From: Daucus carota subsp. sativus
Lineage: Eukaryota; Streptophyta; Magnoliopsida; Apiales; Apiaceae
Direction of reading: 5' to 3'
NCBI RefSeq assembly: GCF_001625215.2
Contig: NC_030383.2
Location: forward strand, 49,100,380-49,164,379
DNA length: 64,000 bases
The position numbers and the translations under genes were made by a program. The notes beneath the pieces were generated by a model. The model saw only the letters and a program-made list of their open reading frames with translations, made no database searches and was not told where the DNA came from. Position 1 is the first letter of the stretch; the number at the start of each line of letters is the position of its first letter. This document shows positions 24,879 to 35,575 of the stretch, one piece after another.

Positions 24879-25492
24879 GGCTTCTGTGTATGGGATTACT
24901 TGGATCTAGAAATTATGCACCAAGGAGACGCTGCTATATGGTTATGTATGTATGCGTGTTTGTATTTGCTTTTTCTTTTTTTCTTTTGTTTTAGAATTTC
25001 TGCGTAATAATGGTGAGTCAGCGAGCCAGGTGAGCAGGTTGATTGGACGAGCTTAGTCCATGTGAGATCCAACCACGTCATATTAGTGGGGAGCGTCAGA
25101 ATGTATCAATAATAAGTTTGGTTTTTGCAATTTCGAAGCACAAAATTTTAATTCTAAATAGATTTAAATGATTTTTTCCTAGTATCAATAATTACATGAA
25201 TGTAAGAATTTGTTCGAAATAGTTAGTTTGAATATAGAAATAATTTAACGAATTTAGAATCTATGCATCTATTTTTATTCTAAATATTTATATTTAAGTT
25301 GATCTAGTTTATTTAAATATATACTAGTCCTTTACGGTTAGTTTGAAAAAATTTAGTGAAATGTATATTATAATTTAGTTAACATAATTCATAGTATAAA
25401 AGCAATATCATAAATTTATAAATATACGTTTGACTATATTATTTACAATATTTTTATAATTTAGTTTTGATATGATAATTTTATTTATCATA
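24879..25492. promoter_or_regulatory. SEC61 gamma upstream region
   Basis: Presumed 5' UTR and promoter of the minus-strand SEC61 gamma gene, then AT-rich DNA. No other gene is visible. No clear TATA box could be chosen. Confidence 0.4.
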
Positions 25493-25602
25493 CAGTAAAA
25501 ACTCTATAAATTAATAATGTCGGGACCGGAGAAATTTATTAATTTAGAGAGTTATTAATTTATCGATAAATTAATAATTATTAATTTAAAGAGTTTTTAA
25601 TC
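25493..25602. mobile_element. Short foldback MITE
   Basis: The left end CAGTAAAAACTCTATAAATT and the right end AATTTAAAGAGTTTTTAATCG are imperfect inverted repeats. Inner text 'gtcgggaccg' recurs at about 26360-26370 in a second, more degraded copy (about 26280-26440) ending 'aagagtttctactgta'. Confidence 0.6.
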
Positions 25603-25763
25603 GATTATACTATACATACCAAACAAAAAGGCATACTGTATATAAATTAATATACCAAACAAAAAGACAAATTAGTTTATCTTTTTTAGAATTACACTGG
25701 AGTGAACCTTGGGAATTAACGTAAATGAGTAAGTACTGTGTTCATATGTATTGAAAATTAATA

Positions 25764-25990
25764 CTCCATCCGTCCCAACATATTGTTTACGTTCACTGTT
25801 TGCACGCATTTTGAGGCTCTTATAAAGTATAGTTCGATAACGTTTTTTTAAAATATTTTTTTTTTGAATTTAAGTTTAAACATCTAACTTTTTTTCAGGA
25901 TTTTTTTTTAAAAAAATATAGTATGGAACTATACTTTATAAGGGTCTTAAAATGCGTGCCCAAAAGTAACGTAAAGAAGGACGAAGGGAG
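25764..25990. mobile_element. Degenerate Stowaway-like MITE
   Basis: Ends CTCCATCCGTCCC and GACGAAGGGAG, flanked by TA (25762-25763 and 25991-25992). The inner inverted repeats ('cgcattttgag...ataaagtatag') match the remnant in the RNR2 promoter at 19828-20018, so both belong to one subfamily. 227 bp. Confidence 0.85.
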
Positions 25991-26518
25991 TAATGACTTT
26001 TGAAGTAATGTACATGAAATGTAAATAAGAGGAATAGATGTGTTCAATGTATTCTTAAGCAATTTTGGCATATATAAATTACATAAATATGTTAGAATAT
26101 TCAAACAATATCTCACAAGATGGCTTCTCATCTAAGAGGTGTTGCGAAATCTAAAAAAAAAACAGGTAATTATTAAATCATATTTCAATAGAGTGTAATA
26201 TATTATTTTGAGCTTTTATGAATTATTTTTTTTTTTGACAAAAGCTTTTATGAATTATTAATTTATGATTTTCTTGAGACCAAAAATTATAAAGAGATTT
26301 TCCAAAAAATTATTATCTTATTATTTTATCGAGTTTTTCAGTTTTTTACATTGGCCCAAGTCGGGACCGAAAAAATTTATTATTTTAGAGAATTTATTAA
26401 TTTACCGAGTATTAATTTAAAGAGTTTCTACTGTATTATCATTCATATACCAAATTTCAGCGAATAGTTTCATCGAAATATCGATTCATTTCATTTTTAA
26501 CTCATAATAATATATTAT

Positions 26519-26719
26519 GGAAAATGCTAGGAACCCCAAATATTCATCCCAAAATTTTTTCCCAAATGACGTGGCGAAATTTCATTGGTTGCCTTCATTC
26601 CCATAATAATGAGGCCTCCCTGCAGATTCATCAATCATCCAATCAAATTTCTCCACTTATTATCCACGTCATTTGGTAACAAATTTTGGGAAAAAAATTT
26701 GGAGTCTCTAGCATTGCCC
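26519..26719. mobile_element. Mu-like MITE with 9-bp target duplication
   Basis: The ends GGAAAATGCTAGGAAC and GTCTCTAGCATTGCCC are inverted repeats that continue inward through 'aaatgacgtgg' and 'ccacgtcattt'. The 9-bp direct repeat ATATATTAT flanks it exactly (26510-26518 and 26720-26728), the target size of Mutator-superfamily elements. 201 bp, no coding capacity. It lies about 210 bp upstream of the NTF2 start codon and brings two ACGT-core bZIP-type sites. Confidence 0.85.
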
Positions 26720-26930
26720 ATATATTATTTCATCTGATTCGAGTCACGCAAATGGAATGAGGAGAAGAAGGGGCCCATCATCTTAAAAACGCTAAAAATG
26801 AGCCCCAGCGTAGTGGCAGCCGGCCCCCACGGTTAGCGTATTTACTCCGAACACAAAAGATCAAACAGAGGCAAGGCGAGCACAGCTTCATTTTATCAAG
26901 AGAGAACAGCGAGAGAGAGAGAGGAGAGAG

Positions 26931-28715
26931 ATGGATCCAGACGCAGTTGCAAAGGCATTTGTGGAGCACTACTACACGACATTCGATATGGACAGATCTG
27001 GTTTAAGTAATTTGTATCAGGACAACTCTATGTTGACCTTTGAAGGTCAGAAGATCCAGGGGAATGCTAATATAGTAGCTAAGCTGGTTTCACTGCCGTT
27101 TACGCAGTGTAAACACACCATTACTACTGTTGATTGTCAGCCTTCTGGTCCTGCTGCTGGTATGCTTGTGTTTGTTAGTGGTACTCTTCAACTTGCTGGT
27201 GAACAACACGGTCTCAAGTTCAGTCAGGTACTCTCTCTCTCTCTCCCTCTCTCCCTCTCTCGGTAATCGGTATGCATGTCATCAAACACCTATATGTAGA
27301 TGTGTGTGTCTGTGTTGATTTTTGATTCTCTGTCGGAAATATGAAGGATTAGTTATTGATGCACAGCAATGGTATATGTGCTTTGTGCCTTTTCTTATTT
27401 TGTAATTATTGCTGCATATTTGTGATATTCTGCGGCTTTGGGCCGCAACTAGTGTGCCTGAAAGACTGAAAATAATAGATTGTGAAACTGGAGGATGGAT
27501 GTGCACGTTGTTGCCTGTTTAAGTTATTGATCCATCGTCACTAATCCTGTACGGTTGCATATTCAATTATTTTTGTGTATCATAACGTAGAACTACTTTG
27601 ATCCTTTTTAAAAAGTATAGGTATTTTTTTTTAAAATAAAACTTCTAGAACTAGATTTAACTGCTAGTTGTCCTTTAAAGACTACTTCAGTTGTGATACA
27701 TCATACAAAGTAACAACTGTTACATAATATTTAAAGAGGTAAATATCATATATAGCTCAACAGTGAATTGTATTATTTGGTCTTTGTAGAAGTGCTTTTA
27801 AGTCCATCCTGTACCCCTATTTTATGTTCTTAAGAACCTCTCAGTCCAAACTTTAAGGACTGCGCACTACCCTCCTGTTTTTTGCGGACTGGGGGATTTG
27901 GAGCTTACACTCTCGCCTTTACTTTCACTCTCTCTTTGTTCACTGGCTAGTGAAATCCCTGTTTGAAATGCTTCGCATGCTTTTGCTTTTCTCGTAGTCT
28001 ATTTCTTCAAAATGCTATTTCCTTTCCTCGTGTTTGCTGAATACGTATTGCATTCCAAATCAGTAGAACGCTTGAACACTAAATATTGCACACACATTTT
28101 TAGAACATACGTAGGCCTGTCATGATTGAATGATTTGAAGTGCTTGTGCTAATTCCCTTGTTCAGTATTATGTTCGTTTTTGCTGCGAGCTTGCTAATAT
28201 TGTATCCAATCAGTTGGTAAAGGTCTGGCGGTCTTTGTTCATCTTAGGTAAACTAGAGGTGAAAGAAATCACAAGAATTTTCTTCTTTTTTAATGTAAGA
28301 TATCTAAACTATTATTATTGGAACCTATTACAAACCAGAACCACACCTTCAGTTTCTCATACTAAAAGAGCGCTTGTTAGATTTTTTTTAGGGATTTGTT
28401 GTGGTCTGGGGTGTTGGATTAAATTATTTTCCAAGTTGTATCAGCATGATACAAGTCATCCAAATACACATATATTAAAAATAATTATAATTATTTGTAT
28501 TGTTTGCATATATTTTACGGTGTTTTAATACATTGATGCATATGCGACAAGACGATAATATATCTTTTCATATTATGACTTGTTCTTTTATTGTTTGCAT
28601 ATTATCATTGGACTTATTATGCCTTCACTTTGTGATACAGATGTTCCATTTGATGCCTACGCCCCAAGGAAGTTTCTATGTGTTCAATGACATATTCCGC
28701 TTGAATTATGCTTGA
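26931..28715 (+). CDS. NTF2: Nuclear transport factor 2
   Basis: NTF2 returns RanGDP to the nucleus and binds FG nucleoporins; it acts as a homodimer with a cone-like fold. Two exons, 26931-27227 and 28641-28715, give 372 nt, 123 aa, the standard length. Seen in sequence: N-terminal MDPDAVAKAFVEHYYTTFD, LTFEGQKIQG, the CKHTITTVDCQPSG segment, and C-terminal FYVFNDIFRLNYA. The intron (28 bases of CT repeat just after the donor) is 1.4 kb. A purine-rich GAGAGA leader precedes the ATG. The 3' part of the intron, exon 2 and the 3' flank are duplicated beyond the adjacent MULE, so transcripts could in principle end with either copy of exon 2 and encode the same protein. Confidence 0.97.
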
Positions 28716-29069
28716 AGTTTAGGGATGTATGTGAATCCAACAATTACATTATTTGTGTCCAGTAACTAAAGAAGTTATCTGGAAGGTTATATACATTTAG
28801 GTATTGAGAGATGCCGAAAGATATTCCTACTAAAATGTTTTCTCCATTTATTAAAGCTATTCTCGTCTTATCTGTCGCTTGTGTTATTTTCTTAGCATCT
28901 ACAAAATCTCTTTTATACTATCGATTACTTGCTATATTGCTAGTTGCTTTCCTCTCCCACCAGTCTGAGTGCGTAGCATGTATGAGACAGTTCCTACTGA
29001 TGCAGCATGACCGGGATAGGAATGTCTTTAAAAATCGAGACTGAATCTATGAGTTTTTATATATATATA
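27894..29069 (+). repeat. Duplicated NTF2 segment, copy 1
   Basis: From mid-intron through exon 2 and 3' flank. It matches copy 2 (34400-35575) at a constant offset of 6506 bp with no difference noticed over about 1176 bp. The match stops exactly where the MULE begins at 29070. Confidence 0.95.
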
Positions 29070-29229
29070 GAGAAAAGTGCACTTTGTGTACCTGTACTAT
29101 GGCCTACACAGCACTTGCAATACTGTAGTTTCAATTCCTGCACCCGTGGTACTAGACTATCTAATTTAATGCAGTTAGTGTGCCACCGTCAGTTTAACAC
29201 TGACGCCGTGAGTTTAATTTCTAATTAGC
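29070..29229 (+). repeat. MULE left terminal inverted repeat
   Basis: About 160 bp, ending inward with 'aatttctaattagc'. It matches the right repeat inverted with only a few differences. It follows a TA-rich flank, the likely target. Confidence 0.93.
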
Positions 29230-29391
29230 AGGGTAATTAACTTCGTAACGGCTATTTTGCTGCTCTATAAAGTCTTTCCCCCAACATCTCCCTTTCACAG
29301 AACAAACCCTAAATCTCTCTCTCTCTCTCTCTACCCTAAATCTCTCTCTCTGTACCCTAAATCTTCTTTTCTCTATCGCCTCTTTGGACAA

Positions 29392-29760
29392 ATGGCCGCA
29401 GCAAACAGCAGCAACGCCAATTCTGGAGACTCTCGTGAGATTCCAGATCTCGATTTGTGTTTCTGTGACCTGCGTGTTGTTGAGAGCTACTGTTGGTTTG
29501 AGGAAAATGCAGGTAGGAAGCAGGTTGTGTGCCCCAAGGGGTGGAAGGGCTGTGCATACTCCAGGTGGATCGAGCCACCGCACGAGGAGCGTTCTGTGGC
29601 TGTTATTCAGAAGGTGTTGAAAGAGCTGAACGACAACAAAATCAGGCACTCTCTGCAGGTGAGTCGGATTCATGGAAAGCACGCCAAAAAAATCAAGCAT
29701 ATCAAGTCTATGATTCAAGCTGTGCACACTGATGATGATGATTCTGATGGCGAGGAGTAG
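29392..29760 (+). CDS. GRF-type zinc-finger protein inside the MULE
   Basis: Predicted 122 aa, intronless, in the MULE and transcribed away from the left terminal repeat. The pattern is C23-x-C25, then NAGRK (39-43), C47, C54 and AYSRWIEPP. This fits the GRF zinc finger (CxC ... N.GR ... C ... C ... W), a small nucleic-acid-binding domain found in APE2, topoisomerase III alpha, NEIL3 and many plant proteins. It is followed by a basic helix-prone stretch (HGKHAKKIKHIK) and an acidic tail (DDDDSDGEE). I chose the ATG at 29392 because the reading frame upstream of it is CT-repeat DNA. Whether it serves transposition (as mudrB does in maize) or is a captured host gene cannot be told here. Confidence 0.75.
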   Translation: MAAANSSNANSGDSREIPDLDLCFCDLRVVESYCWFEENAGRKQVVCPKGWKGCAYSRWIEPPHEERSVAVIQKVLKELNDNKIRHSLQVSRIHGKHAKKIKHIKSMIQAVHTDDDDSDGEE

Positions 29761-30256
29761 GCCATGGTTTAATGTTTGGTGTAGTTTGCAAGAAGGATGT
29801 GGTGTGATGTAGTAGTTTGTAGTTGCATTTGATGTAGTAGTTTGTTTAGTTTGGTTGAAAAATGGTTTGTTTTGTCTGGTTTGATGGTGTAATGTTTCAC
29901 TTGTCTGTAATGCAATTTCAGTTTTTCCATCCAACTCCATAATCTATCATTTGAAATGACTCACAGCAAAGTAAAGCTAAGTAGAAGAAGTGTAAAGCAA
30001 ACAAAGCAAAGATTTCCATAACATAAAATTGTACCAAATAGTTACATCCACATTCCACCAAAATATGGTTTCCATAAGTTCAGAGCAGAAGACTAAGTTA
30101 TGGTTTACATCCCACCAAAATATACCTTCCAAATTCATGTTACCACAGTTGACATGAATTAATGACCACAAAATCCATACATTACACCACAAAATCCATA
30201 CATTACACCACAAAAGTAAATTAAGCAGCAAACCACAAAATCCATAGTTTACTATC

Positions 30257-33200
30257 TTAAATTTTCCAAGCAGCAGCCTGAGCAAATTTCTTCCTATTGT
30301 CCTGCTTTGCCTTTCTTGCTACCTCTAGTTTCCTCAGACTGGTGACAGGGGCACTCCTGCCATCTCCAAAATCCTCTGCTTCTATGCCATGTACTGTGTT
30401 CTTTGCAGATGTTGTCTTCTTTTTCTTTGTGAAAATGCCACCTTGACTGGCATCTCCCATTGCAGGAGTTTTGGATGTAGGCCTTTTTTGCTTTGGAGCT
30501 GATTTGTTGGTGGCCCCTTCCTGCAAGTTGGTTGCAGCACCCTCTTCCCTGGGTCCATCTTCTCCTGCAGCACCCTCTTCCCTTGCTCCATCTTCAACTG
30601 CTTCTGATGTCGGTTCCTTGGGTGCTTTTGCCTTCTTAACCCTCACCTTCACTTGTTTCTCACACCCTTTAGCTCTATCTGAGGCCTGTTTAAAAGTAAA
30701 TAAACATTAGCATGTAGATACAACCACTAAACATTAGCATGTAGATACAGCCTATCTTACCCTTGCTTGGCATGTTCTTGTGTTATGATTAGCCTCCAAA
30801 CAGTATGTGCACCTCAAGTAACTGTTTTTCCTAGTAAGTTTTGTGGCTCCAACTTGAGGGACATCACTTGTCTTGTTTCTTTTTTTCTTGGGCCTACCAG
30901 TTTGTGCTTTAATTGTAGGAGGTAGTGGCCTTGGAAAATTTGTGGGAGCCCACTCTGATTCCCCACATATGGGCTCAATGATGTAGCTGTAGCATTCTAA
31001 AAAAACATCTTTAGTATAGCTTTTGTGTATGTAGGGCTCAAACCTCTTTTTTGCCCATGCAATGCATGCACATGCATGGTAACATGGGATCCCTGACAAC
31101 TCCCATTTCTTGCAGGCACACCTCTGGGCATCCAAGTCCACCACCATTTCAAAACCTCCCTCTGTCACAGTCACTAGGTACTTAGAACCTCCAGACCATA
31201 CTACATGGCAGCCTTTACTTGCTTCAATTGCCCTGCATATCAATTAATAATGCAGCATTTAATTTCTCATTCTCATTGCATTCAATACATCCTTACTTGT
31301 TCAGCCTCAATTATTAATCAAGGATTTAAAGACTTACTTGTTCAGCCTTCTCATTGCATTGGGGCATATGGGATTCAATGCATAACTTGCTTGCATTTTA
31401 TTCCTCCTTTTTTGTATCCTAGACATGACATCAATGTGTATCCCCTTCAACATGCTTATTATTGGCAGATCCCTGTACTTCTTGATGCTGCTGTTAAATA
31501 CCTCACATTGATTGTTGACAAATTGATCTGATTTGCAGATGAATCTAAAAGAACTTCTACTCCATTGGGACCTTGGTTTCTCCATCAACCAATCATAGCA
31601 TTTTTTTGATAACTACAAAAAAATGACACATCAATATCTTACCTTCTAAACAATACACATTCTAAACAATACACATTCTAAACAATACACATATCTTACC
31701 TTCTTTAGTTCTTCCATATGTTTGTTAAACATGTAGTCAGTTGTGGACCTTGCTGCAGCCCACAAGCACTGCCTAACTCCAATCCCCTTGAACTCCTTCC
31801 ACATGTTCTTGTAGAGGTGCATGACACAAAATCTGTGTTCAGCACCTGGAACAATTGCTTCAAGGGCATTTATCAACCCCTGACATAGATAACATTTTGT
31901 ATTTTAGAAATACTTGTAAAATTAAAAAGAAAATAGTAAATAAGTGTTAGATATATACCTTCTGTCTGTCACTTATGAATGTCCAGCTCCCTGAATTGTC
32001 AATCCCCAAGTCCTCAACTATTTGTTGTAGAAACCAATTCCAGCTGTCTGAGTTTTCTGCCTCCACAACAGCCCATGCTATGGGATACATCCCATCATTA
32101 GCATCTGAACCTACTGCTGTTAGCAACTGTCCTCCAAAGGGTCCTTTAAGGTGGCACCCATCTAGGCCCACTAAAGGCCTGCAACCACTCTTAAACCCTT
32201 GCTTGATTGGACCAAAACAGGTGTAAAACCTCTTAAATTTCTTCCTTTCATCAGGATCCCCATCTTCAGTCATCACAAGCACTGTACTTCCAGGCATTGC
32301 TTTCCTCAGTTCAGAAGCATAGTCCCATAACTTACTATATTGCTCTGCATGACTCCCATTTATCTTCTCCAAAGCCTTTCTTTTTGCTCTACCAATTGCA
32401 TGTATACTAACATGGCAATTCCAGTCATTTACAACCTTTTTATGAAATGCAGAAAGAGGCCATGTGGGATTCATTCTTAGCTCATTTTCATAGTGCTTGG
32501 CAATCCACCTGCTGTTAATCTGTTTTTGATGAAAAGTCTGCAAACAAGTGTGTGTGCTATGGTATGACTTTATTTGAAAGGTGTCTGAGTTCTTCATCCT
32601 AGAGCAGTAAATACTCCACTCACAGCCTTCACCCTCACAAACAAATTTAGCCCTTGTCCCATAGTTTCTGCACTGTTTGATTGGCCTTCTTTCTATTATT
32701 GCTTGTTTTCTCACAGCATCTCTAAAAAGCTGAACAGTTGGAAATAACTGACCCAACTCAAACTTTGGATGGCTCATCTCACCCACATCAAAGACATTAT
32801 AGCTATCCTCTTCTTCATCTGTTGTATTGGAGGCCATCCTTTCATCCTCACTCCCTGCATACTTTGTTTCATCAGATGAGTACTCATAATGCTCATCTGC
32901 ATTTTCCACACTGGGTGACTTATCTTTGGTCTTTGTAGAAGCAACTTTCTTCCCCTTATCTGTCTTTTCTTTGTTGGACTTTTCATTAGCTATCCCTTTC
33001 CCCTTTGCCTTAACACTCTTATTCTCTTTTTCTGTGGCCCTTTTTTGTCTTGTTTCATTGTGGTTGCAAACCTCATCATCAGTACTATCCACATTAGACC
33101 CATCTGAAAAGAATGAGTCCTCAGTGTCACTATCTTCTTCCACAGCTTCATAGTCTGAATCATCAGAATCAGAATATCCATCCTCATTAATAACCTCCTC

Positions 33201-34126
33201 AACATTCTCATCAGCATCCTTATCACCCCCCTCCTGAACATTCTTATCAGCATCATTACCACCCCCCTCATCAACATCATTAGCAGCCCCATCATCAACA
33301 TCATTACCAGCCCCCTCCCCAATGTTACCAGCCCCATCCTCAAAACTCTTATCAGCCCCATCCTCAAAACTCTTATCAGCCCCACCCTCAAAACTAAAAT
33401 CAGCCCCACCCTCAAAACTCTTAGCACCCTCATAAACCTGAATAGCAAACTCTTCAAACTGGGAGTCAAAGTTAAATTCCTGTGAAGGGTGGAATTCTTG
33501 TGTGAGCTCTCCATCAGGTGTGCAACTTACTAGAGGTGTTTGTGTCACAGAGAATATGTACACCAGCTTTGGTGGCCTAAAACCTACAATCTCAGCCATC
33601 TCCACAATTTTTGCATCATTACTTAAGTGATATAACCCCTTCTCAAAGTCACTCAGTGGTAGCTTGTAGTAAAGTTCAGAAAAACCAAAAACACCACAGT
33701 CCCTCAACATGCCAGTTATCTCAAGTATACTAACTTTGTCGACATCACAGCAATCTACATAACTAAAAGTGCCTCCAACATATCGTTTTGGATTCTCTCT
33801 AAAAACCCCACCATAGAATAGTTTAATGGTGAACATGTCGGGGTCTGCAATTTAAAAGGAAACAAATCTAAACAACAACCAGACAAGAACAGAATCTAAC
33901 ACTAGGGGACCACAATCGACAATATTAAAGTATACACTAAATTAAGCATATCAGGGACCACATATGTATGCACACAAACCCTAATTACAATCACAGTACA
34001 GTTGAATATAACAGCACAGTACAAACCCTAATTGTAAACGAGTATAAATGGCTTACCAGTATAATCTGGACATTCGTTAGGAGCGTAGATCTCGTTGTCT
34101 GCTTTTGCTCGTACTACCCACTCCAT
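30257..34126 (-). CDS. MuDR-family transposase (MULE)
   Basis: Cut-and-paste transposase of the Mutator superfamily. Six exons: 34057-34126, 31959-33844, 31700-31879, 31338-31612, 30761-31232, 30257-30685. They sum to 3312 nt, 1103 aa, with no stop or frameshift. Order: a PB1-like N-terminal domain after MEWVVRAKAD (MFTIKLFYGG onward); a long acidic, repeat-rich linker; a C2HC DNA-binding region with FVCEGEGCEW and HSTHTC; the MULE DDE domain with likely catalytic D585 (GLDGCHL), D649 (FISDRQK) and E749 (NNQCEVFN); a SWIM finger C842-x-C844 ... C854-x-H856; a zinc knuckle CTYCLEANHNTRTC; and a basic/acidic tail. The linker has tandem direct repeats in the protein (EDGADKSFEDGA and similar). 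It looks intact. Confidence 0.92.
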
Positions 34127-34256
34127 GGTTATCGATCAGTGAATGATGATGGTATCGATTCAGTGAGTGATGCTTGAAGAGTAACTACTGCTACAAAATG
34201 CCGCGTCTTTTGTTCTTGTCTGGGTGTTTGTTGTTTAAATGACTGAAATAACCACC

Positions 34257-34399
34257 GCTAATTAGAAATTAAACTCACGGCGTCAGTGTTAAACTGACGG
34301 TGGCACACTAACTGCATGAAATTAGATAGTCTAGTACCACGGGTGCAGGAATTGAAACTACAGTATTGCAAGTGCTGTATAGGCCATAGTACAGGTACA
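34257..34399 (-). repeat. MULE right terminal inverted repeat, truncated
   Basis: Inverted match to 29088-29229. The outermost 18 bases found at the left end are missing. The junction reads 'ggtaca' then 'ggatttggag', the latter being NTF2 intron sequence also found at 27894. Confidence 0.93.
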
Positions 34400-35575
34400 G
34401 GATTTGGAGCTTACACTCTCGCCTTTACTTTCACTCTCTCTTTGTTCACTGGCTAGTGAAATCCCTGTTTGAAATGCTTCGCATGCTTTTGCTTTTCTCG
34501 TAGTCTATTTCTTCAAAATGCTATTTCCTTTCCTCGTGTTTGCTGAATACGTATTGCATTCCAAATCAGTAGAACGCTTGAACACTAAATATTGCACACA
34601 CATTTTTAGAACATACGTAGGCCTGTCATGATTGAATGATTTGAAGTGCTTGTGCTAATTCCCTTGTTCAGTATTATGTTCGTTTTTGCTGCGAGCTTGC
34701 TAATATTGTATCCAATCAGTTGGTAAAGGTCTGGCGGTCTTTGTTCATCTTAGGTAAACTAGAGGTGAAAGAAATCACAAGAATTTTCTTCTTTTTTAAT
34801 GTAAGATATCTAAACTATTATTATTGGAACCTATTACAAACCAGAACCACACCTTCAGTTTCTCATACTAAAAGAGCGCTTGTTAGATTTTTTTTAGGGA
34901 TTTGTTGTGGTCTGGGGTGTTGGATTAAATTATTTTCCAAGTTGTATCAGCATGATACAAGTCATCCAAATACACATATATTAAAAATAATTATAATTAT
35001 TTGTATTGTTTGCATATATTTTACGGTGTTTTAATACATTGATGCATATGCGACAAGACGATAATATATCTTTTCATATTATGACTTGTTCTTTTATTGT
35101 TTGCATATTATCATTGGACTTATTATGCCTTCACTTTGTGATACAGATGTTCCATTTGATGCCTACGCCCCAAGGAAGTTTCTATGTGTTCAATGACATA
35201 TTCCGCTTGAATTATGCTTGAAGTTTAGGGATGTATGTGAATCCAACAATTACATTATTTGTGTCCAGTAACTAAAGAAGTTATCTGGAAGGTTATATAC
35301 ATTTAGGTATTGAGAGATGCCGAAAGATATTCCTACTAAAATGTTTTCTCCATTTATTAAAGCTATTCTCGTCTTATCTGTCGCTTGTGTTATTTTCTTA
35401 GCATCTACAAAATCTCTTTTATACTATCGATTACTTGCTATATTGCTAGTTGCTTTCCTCTCCCACCAGTCTGAGTGCGTAGCATGTATGAGACAGTTCC
35501 TACTGATGCAGCATGACCGGGATAGGAATGTCTTTAAAAATCGAGACTGAATCTATGAGTTTTTATATATATATA
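34400..35575 (+). repeat. Duplicated NTF2 segment, copy 2
   Basis: Copy of 27894-29069 at offset 6506. It contains the 3' part of the NTF2 intron with its splice acceptor, the last coding exon and the 3' flank. It then continues into sequence not present at copy 1, so it probably retains the original downstream flank. Confidence 0.95.
35147..35221 (+). pseudogene. Second copy of NTF2 last exon
   Basis: Identical 75-nt exon preceded by the same 'gatacag' acceptor, encoding the C-terminal 24 residues of NTF2 and the stop. It has no first exon of its own. It may be silent, or serve as an alternative terminal exon through a 7.9-kb intron spanning the MULE. Confidence 0.85.

Larger units (their letters stand above)
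29070..34399. mobile_element. Mutator-like element (MULE), nearly complete
   Basis: A 5.3-kb element with long terminal inverted repeats (left 29070-29229, right 34257-34399), a MuDR-type transposase on minus and a GRF zinc-finger gene on plus. The genes converge and each starts about 130-160 bp inside a terminal repeat, an arrangement like that of maize MuDR. The left repeat begins GAGAAAAGTGCACTTTGT. The right repeat lacks the equivalent 18 outermost bases and runs straight into the duplicated NTF2 intron. With the right end damaged the copy is probably immobile, although its transposase may still be expressed. Confidence 0.92.

Noticed and set aside
28214-29044. Open frames of 60-104 aa in the NTF2 intron and 3' flank, repeated at offset 6506
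   Set aside because: They appear twice only because the DNA is duplicated. They are AT-rich, lie in intron or UTR and show no protein family.
29221-29940. 239-aa open frame on minus overlapping the GRF gene
   Set aside because: It runs through CT-repeat leader and antisense to the zinc-finger frame, with no recognisable domain.
32990-33514. Met/Leu/Arg-rich 174-aa frame in the MULE
   Set aside because: Out-of-frame reading of the acidic repeat linker of the transposase.
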